Below, one piece after another: positions 25,574 through 34,456 of a stretch of 64,000 nt of DNA; position 1 is the stretch's first letter; every line of letters begins with the position of its first letter. The translations under genes were made by a program, and so were the position numbers. Source of the stretch: Escherichia fergusonii ATCC 35469 (GTDB lineage Bacteria; Pseudomonadota; Gammaproteobacteria; Enterobacterales; Enterobacteriaceae); the NCBI RefSeq assembly GCF_000026225.1, contig NC_011740.1, positions 1,860,001 to 1,924,000 of the forward strand. Direction: 5' to 3'. Below the pieces are notes generated by a model. It did no database searches. It was not told where the DNA came from and saw nothing but the letters and a program-made list of their open reading frames with translations.

Positions 25574-26815
25574 TTAGATCTTTTTAAAGATCAGCGAACC
25601 GTTAGTGCCACCAAAACCGAAAGAGTTACACAGCGTATACTCCATACCGCTTACCTGGCGCGCTTCGTGTGGTACGAAGTCCAGATCGCAACCTTCATCC
25701 GGATTATCCAGGTTAATGGTTGGCGGAACAGCCTGATCACGCAGCGCCAGGATAGAGTAGATTGACTCTACCGCGCCCGCTGCGCCTAACAGGTGACCGG
25801 TCATAGATTTGGTGGAACTAACCAGCACACGGCTTGCTGCATCACCAAATACAGACTTCACAGCCTGCGCCTCAGCTTTGTCGCCTGCCGGTGTGGATGT
25901 ACCGTGAGCATTGATGTAACCAATCTGACCTGGTTCAATAGCTGCGTCACGCAATGCGTTAACCATCGCCAGAGCAGCACCTGCACCATTTTCTGGCGGT
26001 GACGTCATATGGTAAGCATCGCTGCTCATACCAAAACCAACGACTTCTGCGTAAATTTTTGCACCGCGAGCTTTAGCATGTTCGTACTCTTCCAGTACCA
26101 GCATGCCTGCGCCATCACCCAGTACAAAGCCATCGCGATCTTTATCCCATGGACGACTTGCCGCTTGAGGATTATCGTTACGGGTAGAAAGTGCACGTGC
26201 CGCGCCAAAGCCGCCAACACCTAGAGGTGTACTGGCTTTCTCTGCACCACCAGCAACCATTACGTCAGCATCGCCAAATGCGATGATACGCGCAGCATGA
26301 CCGATGTTATGCACACCAGAAGTACAGGCGGTTGCAATGGAAATGCTAGGGCCACGCAGGCCATACATGATGGTCAAGTGACCAGCCACCATGTTTACAA
26401 TCGTCGACGGAACGAAAAACGGGCTGATTTTACGTGGACCACCATTTACCAGAGAGGTATGGTTTTCTTCAATCAGGCCGAGACCACCGATACCAGAGCC
26501 AATCGCGGCACCAATACGGGTTGCGTTCTCTTCCGTTACTTCGAGGCCAGAATCCTGCATGGCCTGAACGCCAGCGACAATTCCATATTGAATGAAGGCA
26601 TCCATCTTGCGCTGTTCTTTGCGCGAGATAATGTCATCACAGTTAAAATCCTTTACTAAGCCAGCAAATTTCGTTGCATAGGCGCTAGTATCGAAATGGT
26701 CGATTAGGCTGATGCCACTCTGACCGGCAAGGAGAGCTTTCCAGGTAGACTCTACGGTATTGCCGACAGGAGACAACATGCCCAGTCCGGTCACAACTAC
26801 ACGACGCTTAGACAC
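25574..26815 (-). CDS. fabF: 3-oxoacyl-ACP synthase II FabF
   Basis: A 413-residue condensing enzyme of type II fatty-acid synthesis (elongation, including temperature control of cis-vaccenate). The catalytic triad is visible: Cys in ATACTSG (about 164), His in NAHGTSTPAGD (about 304), His in SMTGHLLGAAG (about 341). Same length as K-12. Preceded by AGGGAGG and, further upstream, the acpP terminator/attenuator. Confidence 0.97.
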   Translation of the reverse strand: MSKRRVVVTGLGMLSPVGNTVESTWKALLAGQSGISLIDHFDTSAYATKFAGLVKDFNCDDIISRKEQRKMDAFIQYGIVAGVQAMQDSGLEVTEENATRIGAAIGSGIGGLGLIEENHTSLVNGGPRKISPFFVPSTIVNMVAGHLTIMYGLRGPSISIATACTSGVHNIGHAARIIAFGDADVMVAGGAEKASTPLGVGGFGAARALSTRNDNPQAASRPWDKDRDGFVLGDGAGMLVLEEYEHAKARGAKIYAEVVGFGMSSDAYHMTSPPENGAGAALAMVNALRDAAIEPGQIGYINAHGTSTPAGDKAEAQAVKSVFGDAASRVLVSSTKSMTGHLLGAAGAVESIYSILALRDQAVPPTINLDNPDEGCDLDFVPHEARQVSGMEYTLCNSFGFGGTNGSLIFKKI

Positions 26816-26862
26816 GTTTGTCCTCCAGGGAGGGAAAAATAAAAAAACTAGTGGGACAAAAG

Positions 26863-26892
26863 AAAAAACTCAGGCGGTCGAATGACCGCCTG
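26863..26892 (-). terminator. Terminator/attenuator between acpP and fabF
   Basis: Perfect 9-base stem (CAGGCGGTC / GACCGCCTG) with a 4-base loop, followed on the minus strand by CTCAGTTTTTT-like T-run. It starts 12 bases after the acpP stop, so most acpP message should end here with partial read-through to fabF. Confidence 0.85.
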
Positions 26893-26903
26893 GAGATGTT
26901 CAC

Positions 26904-27140
26904 TTACGCCTGGTGGCCGTTGATATAATCAATGGCAGCCTGAACGGTGGTGATTTTCTCAGCTTCTTCGTCCGGAATCTCAGTATCAAACTCTTCTTCC
27001 AGAGCCATTACCAGCTCAACGGTGTCAAGAGAATCCGCGCCCAGGTCTTCAACGAAAGAAGCATTGTTGGTCACTTCTTCCTGCTTAACGCCCAGCTGCT
27101 CGCCGATAATTTTCTTAACGCGTTCTTCGATAGTGCTCAT
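26904..27140 (-). CDS. acpP: Acyl carrier protein AcpP
   Basis: A 78-residue acidic carrier protein. The phosphopantetheine attachment serine is in [10 protein letters not shown] (Ser37 counting Met). Identical to K-12 as far as I can tell. It carries growing acyl chains for the Fab enzymes around it. Confidence 0.98.
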
Positions 27141-27415
27141 ACTCTTAAATTTCCTATCAAAACTCGCTTTCGCGATGGTTTTCGTAGTGTATAAAATGTT
27201 GAAAAATTTGCAACTAAATCCCGGCAGGTCTTACCACGATTTTGCGTTATTTTGAGGCCTTCCCCCCTATTAACGCAAATCTTTTTATACGCTTTTGCCT
27301 TCAAAATGCTTCTGCGTTGCTTTCGCCAGCAATTCCCGGTCACTTAGTAATCTATGCTCCCGGAGTATCGTGCTATGCTTCAGACGCAAACTGAATGATT
27401 ATGCGTATAAAACGG

Positions 27416-28150
27416 TTAAACCATATACATTCCGCCGTTGACGTGCAGTGTTTCACCAGTGATGTAACCTGCTTCGTCAGAGGCTAAAAATGCAACCGCA
27501 CTAGCGATTTCTTTCGGAGAGCCTAAGCGCCCCGCCGGAACTTGCGCCAGCGTACCCGCACGCTGTTCTTCAGTCAGCGCACGCGTCATGTCCGTTTCAA
27601 TAAAGCCCGGAGCAACAACGTTGACAGTAATACCACGAGACGCGACTTCACGCGCCAGTGATTTACTAAAGCCAATCAGACCCGCTTTCGCCGCAGCGTA
27701 GTTGGCCTGACCCGCATTTCCCATGGTACCAACCACGGAACCAATAGTGATAATACGTCCATGACGCTTTTTCATCATAGCGCGCATTACCGCTTTTGAC
27801 AGACGGAAAACAGACGACAGGTTGGTTTCGAGGATATCGTTCCACTCATCATCTTTCATTCGCATCAACAGATTATCACGAGTGATACCGGCATTATTGA
27901 CCAGGATATCCACTTCACCAAATTCTGCGCGAATATTTTCCAGAACAGATTCAATAGATGCAGGATCGGTCACATTCAATACCAGACCTTTACCATTGGC
28001 ACCTAAGTAATCGCTAATGGCCTGAGCACCGCTTTCACTGGTTGCTGTACCAATAACCTTTGCGCCTCGCTCAGCGAGAGTTTCCGCGATGGCACGACCA
28101 ATGCCACGACTGGCTCCCGTTACCAGCGCAATTTTTCCTTCAAAATTCAT
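27416..28150 (-). CDS. fabG: 3-oxoacyl-ACP reductase FabG
   Basis: A 244-residue NADPH-dependent short-chain dehydrogenase. Nucleotide motif TGASRGIGRA (about 11-20), catalytic Ser in IGSVVG (138), Tyr/Lys in YAAAKAG (151/155). Same length as K-12. Lies 11 bases after fabD; 275 bases separate it from acpP, which likely has its own promoter there. Confidence 0.97.
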   Translation of the reverse strand: MNFEGKIALVTGASRGIGRAIAETLAERGAKVIGTATSESGAQAISDYLGANGKGLVLNVTDPASIESVLENIRAEFGEVDILVNNAGITRDNLLMRMKDDEWNDILETNLSSVFRLSKAVMRAMMKKRHGRIITIGSVVGTMGNAGQANYAAAKAGLIGFSKSLAREVASRGITVNVVAPGFIETDMTRALTEEQRAGTLAQVPAGRLGSPKEIASAVAFLASDEAGYITGETLHVNGGMYMV

Positions 28151-28161
28151 GGTATTCCTCT

Positions 28162-29091
28162 TTAAAGCTCGAGCGCCGCTGACATTGCCGCTGGCTCATT
28201 CAGTGCAGATGCAGTCAGTGTGTCAACAATTCGTTTCGTCAAACCAGTAAGCACTTTACCCGGTCCGACTTCATACAGGTGCTCAACACCTTGTGCTGCC
28301 ATGTATTCAACGGATTTAGTCCACTGTACCGGGTTATACAACTGACGTACCAGCGCATCACGAATAGCATCACCCTCGTTTTCGCACTTCACATCAACGT
28401 TATTCACCACGGGAACAGTCGGGGTGTTAAAAGTAATTTTAGCTAATTCTACAGCCAGTTTATCTGCAGCAGGTTTCATCAATGCACAGTGAGACGGTAC
28501 ACTCACAGGCAAGGGTAACGCACGTTTGGCCCCAGCCGCTTTACAGGCAGCACCTGCACGTTCTACGGCTTCTTTATGGCCAGCAATAACGACCTGCCCC
28601 GGAGAGTTAAAGTTTACCGGGGAAACCACCTGACCTTCTGCAGCTTCTTCACACGCTTTTGCGATGGAAGCATCATCCAGACCAATAATCGCCGCCATTG
28701 CGCCAGTTCCTTCTGGTACGGCTTCCTGCATGAACTTACCACGCATTTCAACCAAACGAACAGCATCAGCAAAATCAATCACCCCAGCACAAACCAGCGC
28801 AGAGTATTCGCCAAGGCTATGCCCGGCCATCATGGCTGGTGATTTACCGCCCTGCTGCTGCCAAACACGATATAAAGCAACGGAGGCTGTTAACAATGCT
28901 GGTTGAGTCTGCCAGGTTTTATTCAATTCTTCTGCCGGACCGTTTTGCGTAAGCGCCCATAAGTCATAACCGAGAGCTGCAGAGGCTTCAGCAAAGGTCT
29001 CTTCCACAATGGGATAAGTTGCGGCCATATCAGCCAGCATCCCGACAGTCTGGGAACCCTGGCCCGGAAACACAAATGCAAATTGCGTCAT
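28162..29091 (-). CDS. fabD: Malonyl-CoA:ACP transacylase FabD
   Basis: A 309-residue enzyme loading malonate on ACP. Nucleophile Ser in GHSLGEYSA (about 92), Arg in the MRGKFMQ stretch (about 117), His in VPSHCALM (about 201). Same length as K-12; 15 bases after fabH. Confidence 0.97.
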   Translation of the reverse strand: MTQFAFVFPGQGSQTVGMLADMAATYPIVEETFAEASAALGYDLWALTQNGPAEELNKTWQTQPALLTASVALYRVWQQQGGKSPAMMAGHSLGEYSALVCAGVIDFADAVRLVEMRGKFMQEAVPEGTGAMAAIIGLDDASIAKACEEAAEGQVVSPVNFNSPGQVVIAGHKEAVERAGAACKAAGAKRALPLPVSVPSHCALMKPAADKLAVELAKITFNTPTVPVVNNVDVKCENEGDAIRDALVRQLYNPVQWTKSVEYMAAQGVEHLYEVGPGKVLTGLTKRIVDTLTASALNEPAAMSAALEL

Positions 29092-29106
29092 GTTTTAATC
29101 CTTATA

Positions 29107-30060
29107 CTAAAAACGAATCAGCGCGGAGCCCCAGGTGAAGCCACCGCCAAAGGCCTCAAGCAGTACCAATTGCCCGGCTTTGATACGCCCGTCCCGCACC
29201 GCTTCATCCAGTGCGCACGGTACAGAGGCTGCGGAAGTATTGCCATGGCGGTCGAGAGTAACAACGACGTGATCCATTGACATACCTAGCTTTTTCGCAG
29301 TCGCGCTGATGATTCGCAGGTTTGCCTGGTGTGGCACCAACCAGTCAAGTTCAGAACGATCAAGATTATTTGCTTCCAGTGTCTCATCGACAATATGAGC
29401 AAGTTCAGTTACGGCAACTTTAAAGACTTCGTTACCTGCCATCGTCAGGTGAATCGGATTGTCCGGATTCACACGATCGGCATTCGGCAATGTGAGTAAT
29501 TCACCGTAGCTGCCATCAGCGTGCAGATGAGTAGAAATAATACCAGGTTCTTCAGATGCTCCCAGTACTACCGCTCCGGCACCATCACCAAAAATAATGA
29601 TGGTTCCACGATCAGTTGGATCGCAGGTTCGTGCCAGTACATCAGAGCCAACAACCAGTGCATATTTAACCGCACCAGATTTAACGTATTGATCAGCAAT
29701 GCTCAGTGCATAAGTAAAACCAGCGCAGGCTGCTGCGACATCAAATGCCGGGCAACCTTTAATACCGAGCATGCTTTGAATCTGACACGCTGCACTGGGA
29801 AATGCATGAGTGGCAGAGGTCGTTGCAACCACGATCAGGCCGATCTCGTTTTTATCGATACCCGCCATCTCAAGCGCACGGTTAGCTGCTTCATATCCCA
29901 TGGTCGAGACAGTTTCATTTGGTGCAGCAATATGGCGCTCACGAATCCCCGTACGAGTGACAATCCACTCATCGGAGGTATCTACCATTTTTTCCAGATC
30001 GGCGTTAGTCCGCACTTGTTCGGGCAGATAGCTGCCAGTACCAATAATCTTCGTATACAT
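29107..30060 (-). CDS. fabH: 3-oxoacyl-ACP synthase III FabH
   Basis: A 317-residue initiating condensing enzyme (acetyl-CoA + malonyl-ACP). Catalytic Cys in AAACAGF (112), His in PHQANLR (about 244), Asn in GNTSAAS (about 274). Same length as K-12. Follows plsX by 75 bases in the same direction. Confidence 0.97.
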   Translation of the reverse strand: MYTKIIGTGSYLPEQVRTNADLEKMVDTSDEWIVTRTGIRERHIAAPNETVSTMGYEAANRALEMAGIDKNEIGLIVVATTSATHAFPSAACQIQSMLGIKGCPAFDVAAACAGFTYALSIADQYVKSGAVKYALVVGSDVLARTCDPTDRGTIIIFGDGAGAVVLGASEEPGIISTHLHADGSYGELLTLPNADRVNPDNPIHLTMAGNEVFKVAVTELAHIVDETLEANNLDRSELDWLVPHQANLRIISATAKKLGMSMDHVVVTLDRHGNTSAASVPCALDEAVRDGRIKAGQLVLLEAFGGGFTWGSALIRF

Positions 30061-30135
30061 GTACGCTCAGTCACTTTTCGGTTATATACCGCCACTTACA
30101 AACTGCCGATGCGTTGGCTTCCTTACCACAAATTG

Positions 30136-31212
30136 TCATCTGTGGTTGGGCTTTTTGCCTCTTTCATCTTCCAGCAATTCGAAACCAGCCGGATATACAG
30201 ATTTCAGGCGAGCGGCAATTCGCTGAGGAACTTGTCGCTGCACCGCCTGCACTGCCTGTTCAATCGCGACCGCAAAAGCTCGCTGATTGGCTGCACCATG
30301 ACTCTTAATCACCGTGCCACGCAATCCTAACAGACAGGCGCCGTTATACTGGTCGGGGTTGAGGTGACTGAATCGCCTCGTCAGGCTTTTTTGTAGCCAA
30401 CGCTTTAATAACAGTAGCCACCACGACCGTTTTTTCCCTTCCCCCTGAGATTTCAGCAGAGAAAGGAACATTCTGACAACACCTTCCATCGTCTTTAATG
30501 TGACATTGCCTGTAAAGCCATCACAGACCAGCACATCAGTTTTTCCAGTCAATAACTCATTGGCTTCAAGATAACCGATATAATTGACGGAAGAGATTGT
30601 TTTTAGCACTGCTGAGGCGTCCCGGATACTGTCGAGACCCTTAACTTCTTCTTCTCCAATATTAAGCAACGCGACACGAGGGTTGGGAATTCCCACCACT
30701 TCTTCCGCTAAAACGGAGCCCATAATCGCAAATTGCACTAACATGGTGCTGTCACAATCGACGTTAGCCCCCAAGTCCAGGACTACCGTTTTACCCTTTT
30801 GTTGGTGCGGTAGAACAGTAACCAACGCCGGGCGCTCAATCCCCTCAAGAGGTTTGAGCAGTAGTTTTGCCAGCCCCATCAGCGCCCCGGTATTTCCGGC
30901 GCTGACGCAAGCTTGCGCTCGACCTTCTTTTACAAGTTCCAGGGCCACACGCATTGAGCTACCACGACTGGCGCGAATAGCCTGCGAAGGCCGTGCATTA
31001 CTGGCGATAACTGACTGTGCAGGAATTATCTGTAAACGCGAACGCTGTTCAAAGTCAGCTTTAGCAAGTAATGGCGTGATGGTGTCGGGGTTACCGACTA
31101 AAAGAAGAGTGAGTTGCGAATTAGAATTCAGTGCCTGCAAAGCCGCAGGCACTGTCACGGAGGGGCCGAAGTCGCCCCCCATGACATCTAACGCCAGGGT
31201 TAGACGTGTCAA
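30136..31212 (-). CDS. plsX: Phosphate acyltransferase PlsX
   Basis: A 358-residue enzyme making acyl-phosphate from acyl-ACP for phospholipid synthesis. The N-terminal ALDVMGGDFGP motif and GANVDC region are typical. K-12 PlsX is 356 residues; the last residues differ from K-12 (here ending EDERGKKPNHR). Part of the rpmF-plsX-fabHDG cluster that couples translation and membrane synthesis. Confidence 0.95.
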   Translation of the reverse strand: MTRLTLALDVMGGDFGPSVTVPAALQALNSNSQLTLLLVGNPDTITPLLAKADFEQRSRLQIIPAQSVIASNARPSQAIRASRGSSMRVALELVKEGRAQACVSAGNTGALMGLAKLLLKPLEGIERPALVTVLPHQQKGKTVVLDLGANVDCDSTMLVQFAIMGSVLAEEVVGIPNPRVALLNIGEEEVKGLDSIRDASAVLKTISSVNYIGYLEANELLTGKTDVLVCDGFTGNVTLKTMEGVVRMFLSLLKSQGEGKKRSWWLLLLKRWLQKSLTRRFSHLNPDQYNGACLLGLRGTVIKSHGAANQRAFAVAIEQAVQAVQRQVPQRIAARLKSVYPAGFELLEDERGKKPNHR

Positions 31213-31292
31213 GGTATCGTCGCCGCCCGGTTCGGTGTTTCCCCAGTTACCCGGGGAAAATCCTCACTAAGCTTCATCACGCAAACGCGCGA

Positions 31293-31466
31293 TTACTTAG
31301 CGATGACCTTGCGGCCGCGGTAGAAACCGTCGGCAGTGATGTGGTGACGCAGGTGTTTTTCACCAGAAGTTTTATCTACAGACAGGCTGGTGACTGCGGT
31401 CAGCGCGTCATGGGAACGACGCATGCCACGTTTGGAACGGGTTGGTTTATTCTGTTGTACGGCCAT
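31293..31466 (-). CDS. rpmF: 50S ribosomal protein L32
   Basis: A 57-residue basic protein beginning MAVQQNKPTRSKRGMRRSHD and ending GRKVIAK, as in K-12 L32. The start ATG at 31466 follows AGGAGT. Between yceD and plsX as in other enterobacteria. Confidence 0.97.
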   Translation of the reverse strand: MAVQQNKPTRSKRGMRRSHDALTAVTSLSVDKTSGEKHLRHHITADGFYRGRKVIAK

Positions 31467-31517
31467 GGACCTTACTCCTCAATTACGGTTTATCCCCGAT
31501 CCAACGGGGAGCACCAA

Positions 31518-32039
31518 TTACTTACGCTTTAAGCTGGCTAATACGGCAAATGGGTTTGGTTTTTGCGCTTCTTCAGGCAGTTCACCAAAGACCATGTCCG
31601 CTTCGGACACTTCACAGTGTTCAGAATCATGCACCGGAACTACTGGCAAGGCGAGGATGATTTCATCTTCTACCATTGCAAGCAGATCGATTTCACCGAA
31701 TTCGTTAACCTCAATCGGTTCATACGCTTCCGGCAGTGCTTCAGCCTGTTCGTCTGAACGCACAGGACTAAAACAATACGTTGTGTAGACATGATGGGTA
31801 AACGGCTTCCCGCAACGCTGACATTCGAGCGTTACCGTTACCTTCGCATCACCAGTAATTACGGCGAGACGTTGGTTATCGATAGCGAACGACATGGAGC
31901 ATTCCACATCACTGTCCACACTGACCACAGATTCGGCGACACGCTCAACCTGATCCGGAGTATAAATACCCTGGTAATCAAGTCGTTTTTGAGCCGTGCG
32001 AACCGGATCAAGAGTCAGGGGTAATTTTACCTTTTGCAT
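31518..32039 (-). CDS. yceD: DUF177 protein YceD (large-subunit rRNA accumulation protein)
   Basis: A 173-residue cytoplasmic DUF177 protein with the conserved C-x-R-C motif (LECQRCGKPF, about 75-84). Always next to rpmF; homologues in bacteria and plants are needed for 23S rRNA accumulation. Same length as K-12. Divergent from yceF. Confidence 0.95.
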   Translation of the reverse strand: MQKVKLPLTLDPVRTAQKRLDYQGIYTPDQVERVAESVVSVDSDVECSMSFAIDNQRLAVITGDAKVTVTLECQRCGKPFTHHVYTTYCFSPVRSDEQAEALPEAYEPIEVNEFGEIDLLAMVEDEIILALPVVPVHDSEHCEVSEADMVFGELPEEAQKPNPFAVLASLKRK

Positions 32040-32236
32040 AGGGCGCGCATATTAACTTCGTAACGTCGTATAGTCAAAGAAAAAGGCAGCCTGCGGTTGC
32101 CTTTTGCCAATAATTCGCACACATTGCGGGTTACAGCCTTATTTTCGTTCAGTGCTGGCAAAGTTGCCAGTCAGCAAAACGAAGCGCATAGTTTAAATTG
32201 GCTTACATCATTACGCTATATCTGGTGGAAAAAAAT

Positions 32237-32821
32237 ATGTATGGACTTATTTTAGCTTCGACATCGCCCTGGCGTCGCGCTCTGCTGGACAAACTGGCCG
32301 TTACGTTTGAGTGCGCAGCGCCAGAAGTCGATGAAACGCCACTGCCAGGTGAATCTCCGCGTCATTTAGTTTTACGCCTGGCACAAGCAAAAGCGCAATC
32401 TTTAGCCGAACGTTATCCGGCCCATTTAATAATTGGTTCCGATCAAGTTTGTGTGCTGGATGGTGAAATTACCGGCAAACCGTTAAGTGAAGAAAATGCT
32501 CGCCTGCAATTACGTAAAGCGAGCGGCAATATTGTCACTTTTTATACCGGGCTTGCGCTTTATAATTCAGCAACTGGCAATTTACAGACGGAAGTCGAGC
32601 CGTTTGATGTTCATTTCCGCCATCTCAGTGACGCGGAAATAGACAATTATGTGCGAAAAGAACATCCACTCCAGTGTGCTGGCAGTTTTAAAAGCGAAGG
32701 TTTGGGTATTGCACTCTTCGAGCGTTTAGAGGGGCGCGACCCGAACACACTGGTCGGTTTACCCTTAATCGCGCTCTGTCAGATGTTACGTCGCGAAGGG
32801 AATAACCCGCTAATGGAGTAA
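32237..32821 (+). CDS. yceF: Maf-like nucleotide pyrophosphatase YceF
   Basis: A 194-residue Maf/Ham1-fold pyrophosphatase; E. coli YceF prefers m7GTP. Signature LASTSPWRRALL near the N-terminus and GSDQVCVLDG (Asp catalytic region, about 68-77) are intact. ATG at 32237 is chosen over an earlier in-frame codon because it gives the family start and length. A REP element follows the stop. Confidence 0.93.
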   Translation: MYGLILASTSPWRRALLDKLAVTFECAAPEVDETPLPGESPRHLVLRLAQAKAQSLAERYPAHLIIGSDQVCVLDGEITGKPLSEENARLQLRKASGNIVTFYTGLALYNSATGNLQTEVEPFDVHFRHLSDAEIDNYVRKEHPLQCAGSFKSEGLGIALFERLEGRDPNTLVGLPLIALCQMLRREGNNPLME

Positions 32822-32835
32822 CAACTGCCCGATAA

Positions 32836-32905
32836 GCCGGATAAGGCGTTTACGCCGCATCCGGCAATCGATGTTGACTGCCTGATGCGACGCTGCGTAT
32901 TTTGG
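32836..32905. repeat. REP/BIME element after yceF
   Basis: GCCGGATAAGGCG...CGCATCCGGC at 32836-32865 is a typical enterobacterial REP palindrome, followed at 32880-32905 by a shortened partner (GCCTGATGCGACGCTG). It sits between the convergent yceF and rluC. Confidence 0.85.
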
Positions 32906-32929
32906 TGGAACTCAAGTGCGAGTTTTTTA

Positions 32930-33883
32930 TTAACGTGTGGCACGCAGTTTCTGCAAACAGCGCTTCAACCCATCATCCATTGGCGCTTCGATACGCATCA
33001 CTTCTCCCGTTCCTGGATGAGTGAATTTCAATGCTGCTGCATGCAGAAAAAGGCGTGACAACCCCGTGTTTGCCAGTTGTTGATCAAATTCACGGTCACC
33101 GTAACGATCATCGAAGGCAATTGGATGCCCGGCATATTGTGTATGCACACGAATCTGGTGCGTACGTCCGGTCACAGGGCTACAACGAACCAGCGTGGCA
33201 ATTGCATAGCGCTCTTCAACTTTAAAACGCGTTTCCGACGGTTTACCTTCCTGGCTGACTCGCACAATACGTTCGCCGCTTTGTAGAATATTCTTTAATA
33301 AAGGTGCCTGGACGCTTTTAACGTGCGACTGCCACTGACCACGCACTAACGCCAGATAATCTTTTTGCATCCCCTTTTCACGCAACTGCTCGTGAAGCGA
33401 ACGCAGTGCTGAGCGTTTTTTAGCCACCAGCAGAACACCTGACGTATCACGGTCCAGACGATGTACCAGTTCGAGGAAACGCGCTTCCGGGCGCAACGCC
33501 CGCAAACCTTCAATAACGCCGAAGCTTAAACCACTGCCACCGTGCACCGCAGTACCAGAAGGTTTATTGAGCACCAGGATATGATCATCTTCATATAAGA
33601 TGACGTCTGCCAGCGCCGCCACCTTTTGCAGATGTGGCGAAACAGCATCTTCTTCCCGCTCAGCAACGCGGACCGGTGGAATGCGAACTTCATCACCTGC
33701 GGCCAGTTTATACTCGGGCTTGATACGTTTTTTATTCACCCGCACTTCGCCTTTACGCAAAATGCGATAGATCATGCTTTTTGGCACACCTTTTAACTGG
33801 GTACGCAAAAAGTTATCGATACGTTGCCCCGCTTCATCAGCGGTTATAGCAACAATTTTTACGGATGGAGTCTCTGTTTTCAT
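32930..33883 (-). CDS. rluC: 23S rRNA pseudouridine(955/2504/2580) synthase RluC
   Basis: A 317-residue RluA-family synthase. N-terminal S4 RNA-binding domain (about 20-80); catalytic domain with HRLDRDTSG (catalytic Asp, about 144) and the GRTHQIRVH motif. ATG at 33883 gives the conserved start MKTETPSVKIVAI; upstream in-frame codons extend into the leader. K-12 RluC is 319 residues. Divergent from rne. Confidence 0.95.
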   Translation of the reverse strand: MKTETPSVKIVAITADEAGQRIDNFLRTQLKGVPKSMIYRILRKGEVRVNKKRIKPEYKLAAGDEVRIPPVRVAEREEDAVSPHLQKVAALADVILYEDDHILVLNKPSGTAVHGGSGLSFGVIEGLRALRPEARFLELVHRLDRDTSGVLLVAKKRSALRSLHEQLREKGMQKDYLALVRGQWQSHVKSVQAPLLKNILQSGERIVRVSQEGKPSETRFKVEERYAIATLVRCSPVTGRTHQIRVHTQYAGHPIAFDDRYGDREFDQQLANTGLSRLFLHAAALKFTHPGTGEVMRIEAPMDDGLKRCLQKLRATR

Positions 33884-34456
33884 GGTGGGCGATTCTAAAT
33901 AGCCAACAAGATTCGCGCCACACATTTTTCTATGCTTATATTTAGTTTTGTACCTTATTACTTCACTACGTGAACACTTTATTGTTGGTTATTAAATCAA
34001 TCGCCACCAGGAAGTGAAGAAACTGTGAGTAAGCGGGTGATAAATGGTAAAAGTCATCTTGCTATAACAAGGTGAGCAGTGGAATAATGAGAACGTTTCC
34101 GTGTTCTACCTTGTTAAAACAAGAATTTTTACGGAATAACCCATTTTGCCTGACCGATCATCAACGCAGCAATGGCGTAAGACGTATTGATCTTTCAGGC
34201 AGTTAGCGGGCTGCGGGTTGCAGTCCTTACCGGTAGATGGAATCTTCTCTGGAGAATATTTCCCAGGCTGTTTCCCCTGATAATTGCGCTGTTTTTCCAT
34301 ATGAAATACAGGCAACCGACACTCTGCGCCTCTTTGAGCTGACGATAACCGTGAGGTTGGCGACGCGACTAGACACGAGGCCATCGGTTCACACCCGGAA
34401 AGGTGATACTTTGCCCGCAGCTTAGTCGTCAATGTAAGAATAATGAGTAAGTTACG
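33884..34456. promoter_or_regulatory. rluC-rne divergent promoter region and long rne leader
   Basis: 573 bases with no real gene. In K-12 rne has a ~360-base structured 5' leader through which RNase E autoregulates its mRNA; the equivalent stretch here would be about 34095-34456. A hairpin GGCTGC/GCAGTC at 34209-34225 is probably part of the leader stem-loops. A reading frame on the other strand (34106-34432) equals the doubtful K-12 ORF yceQ and is not accepted as a gene. Confidence 0.75.

Noticed and set aside
29521..30330. 269-residue frame across fabH and the plsX end
   Set aside because: Lies fully antisense to two essential, conserved genes; composition is not protein-like.
32836..32905. 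Repeat cluster considered as CRISPR or mobile-element end
   Set aside because: It is a single REP/BIME unit; there are no spaced direct repeats.
34106..34432. 108-residue reading frame opposite the rne leader (K-12 yceQ equivalent)
   Set aside because: It overlaps the rne promoter and structured leader, has no convincing ribosome site or domain, and the K-12 counterpart is regarded as doubtful.
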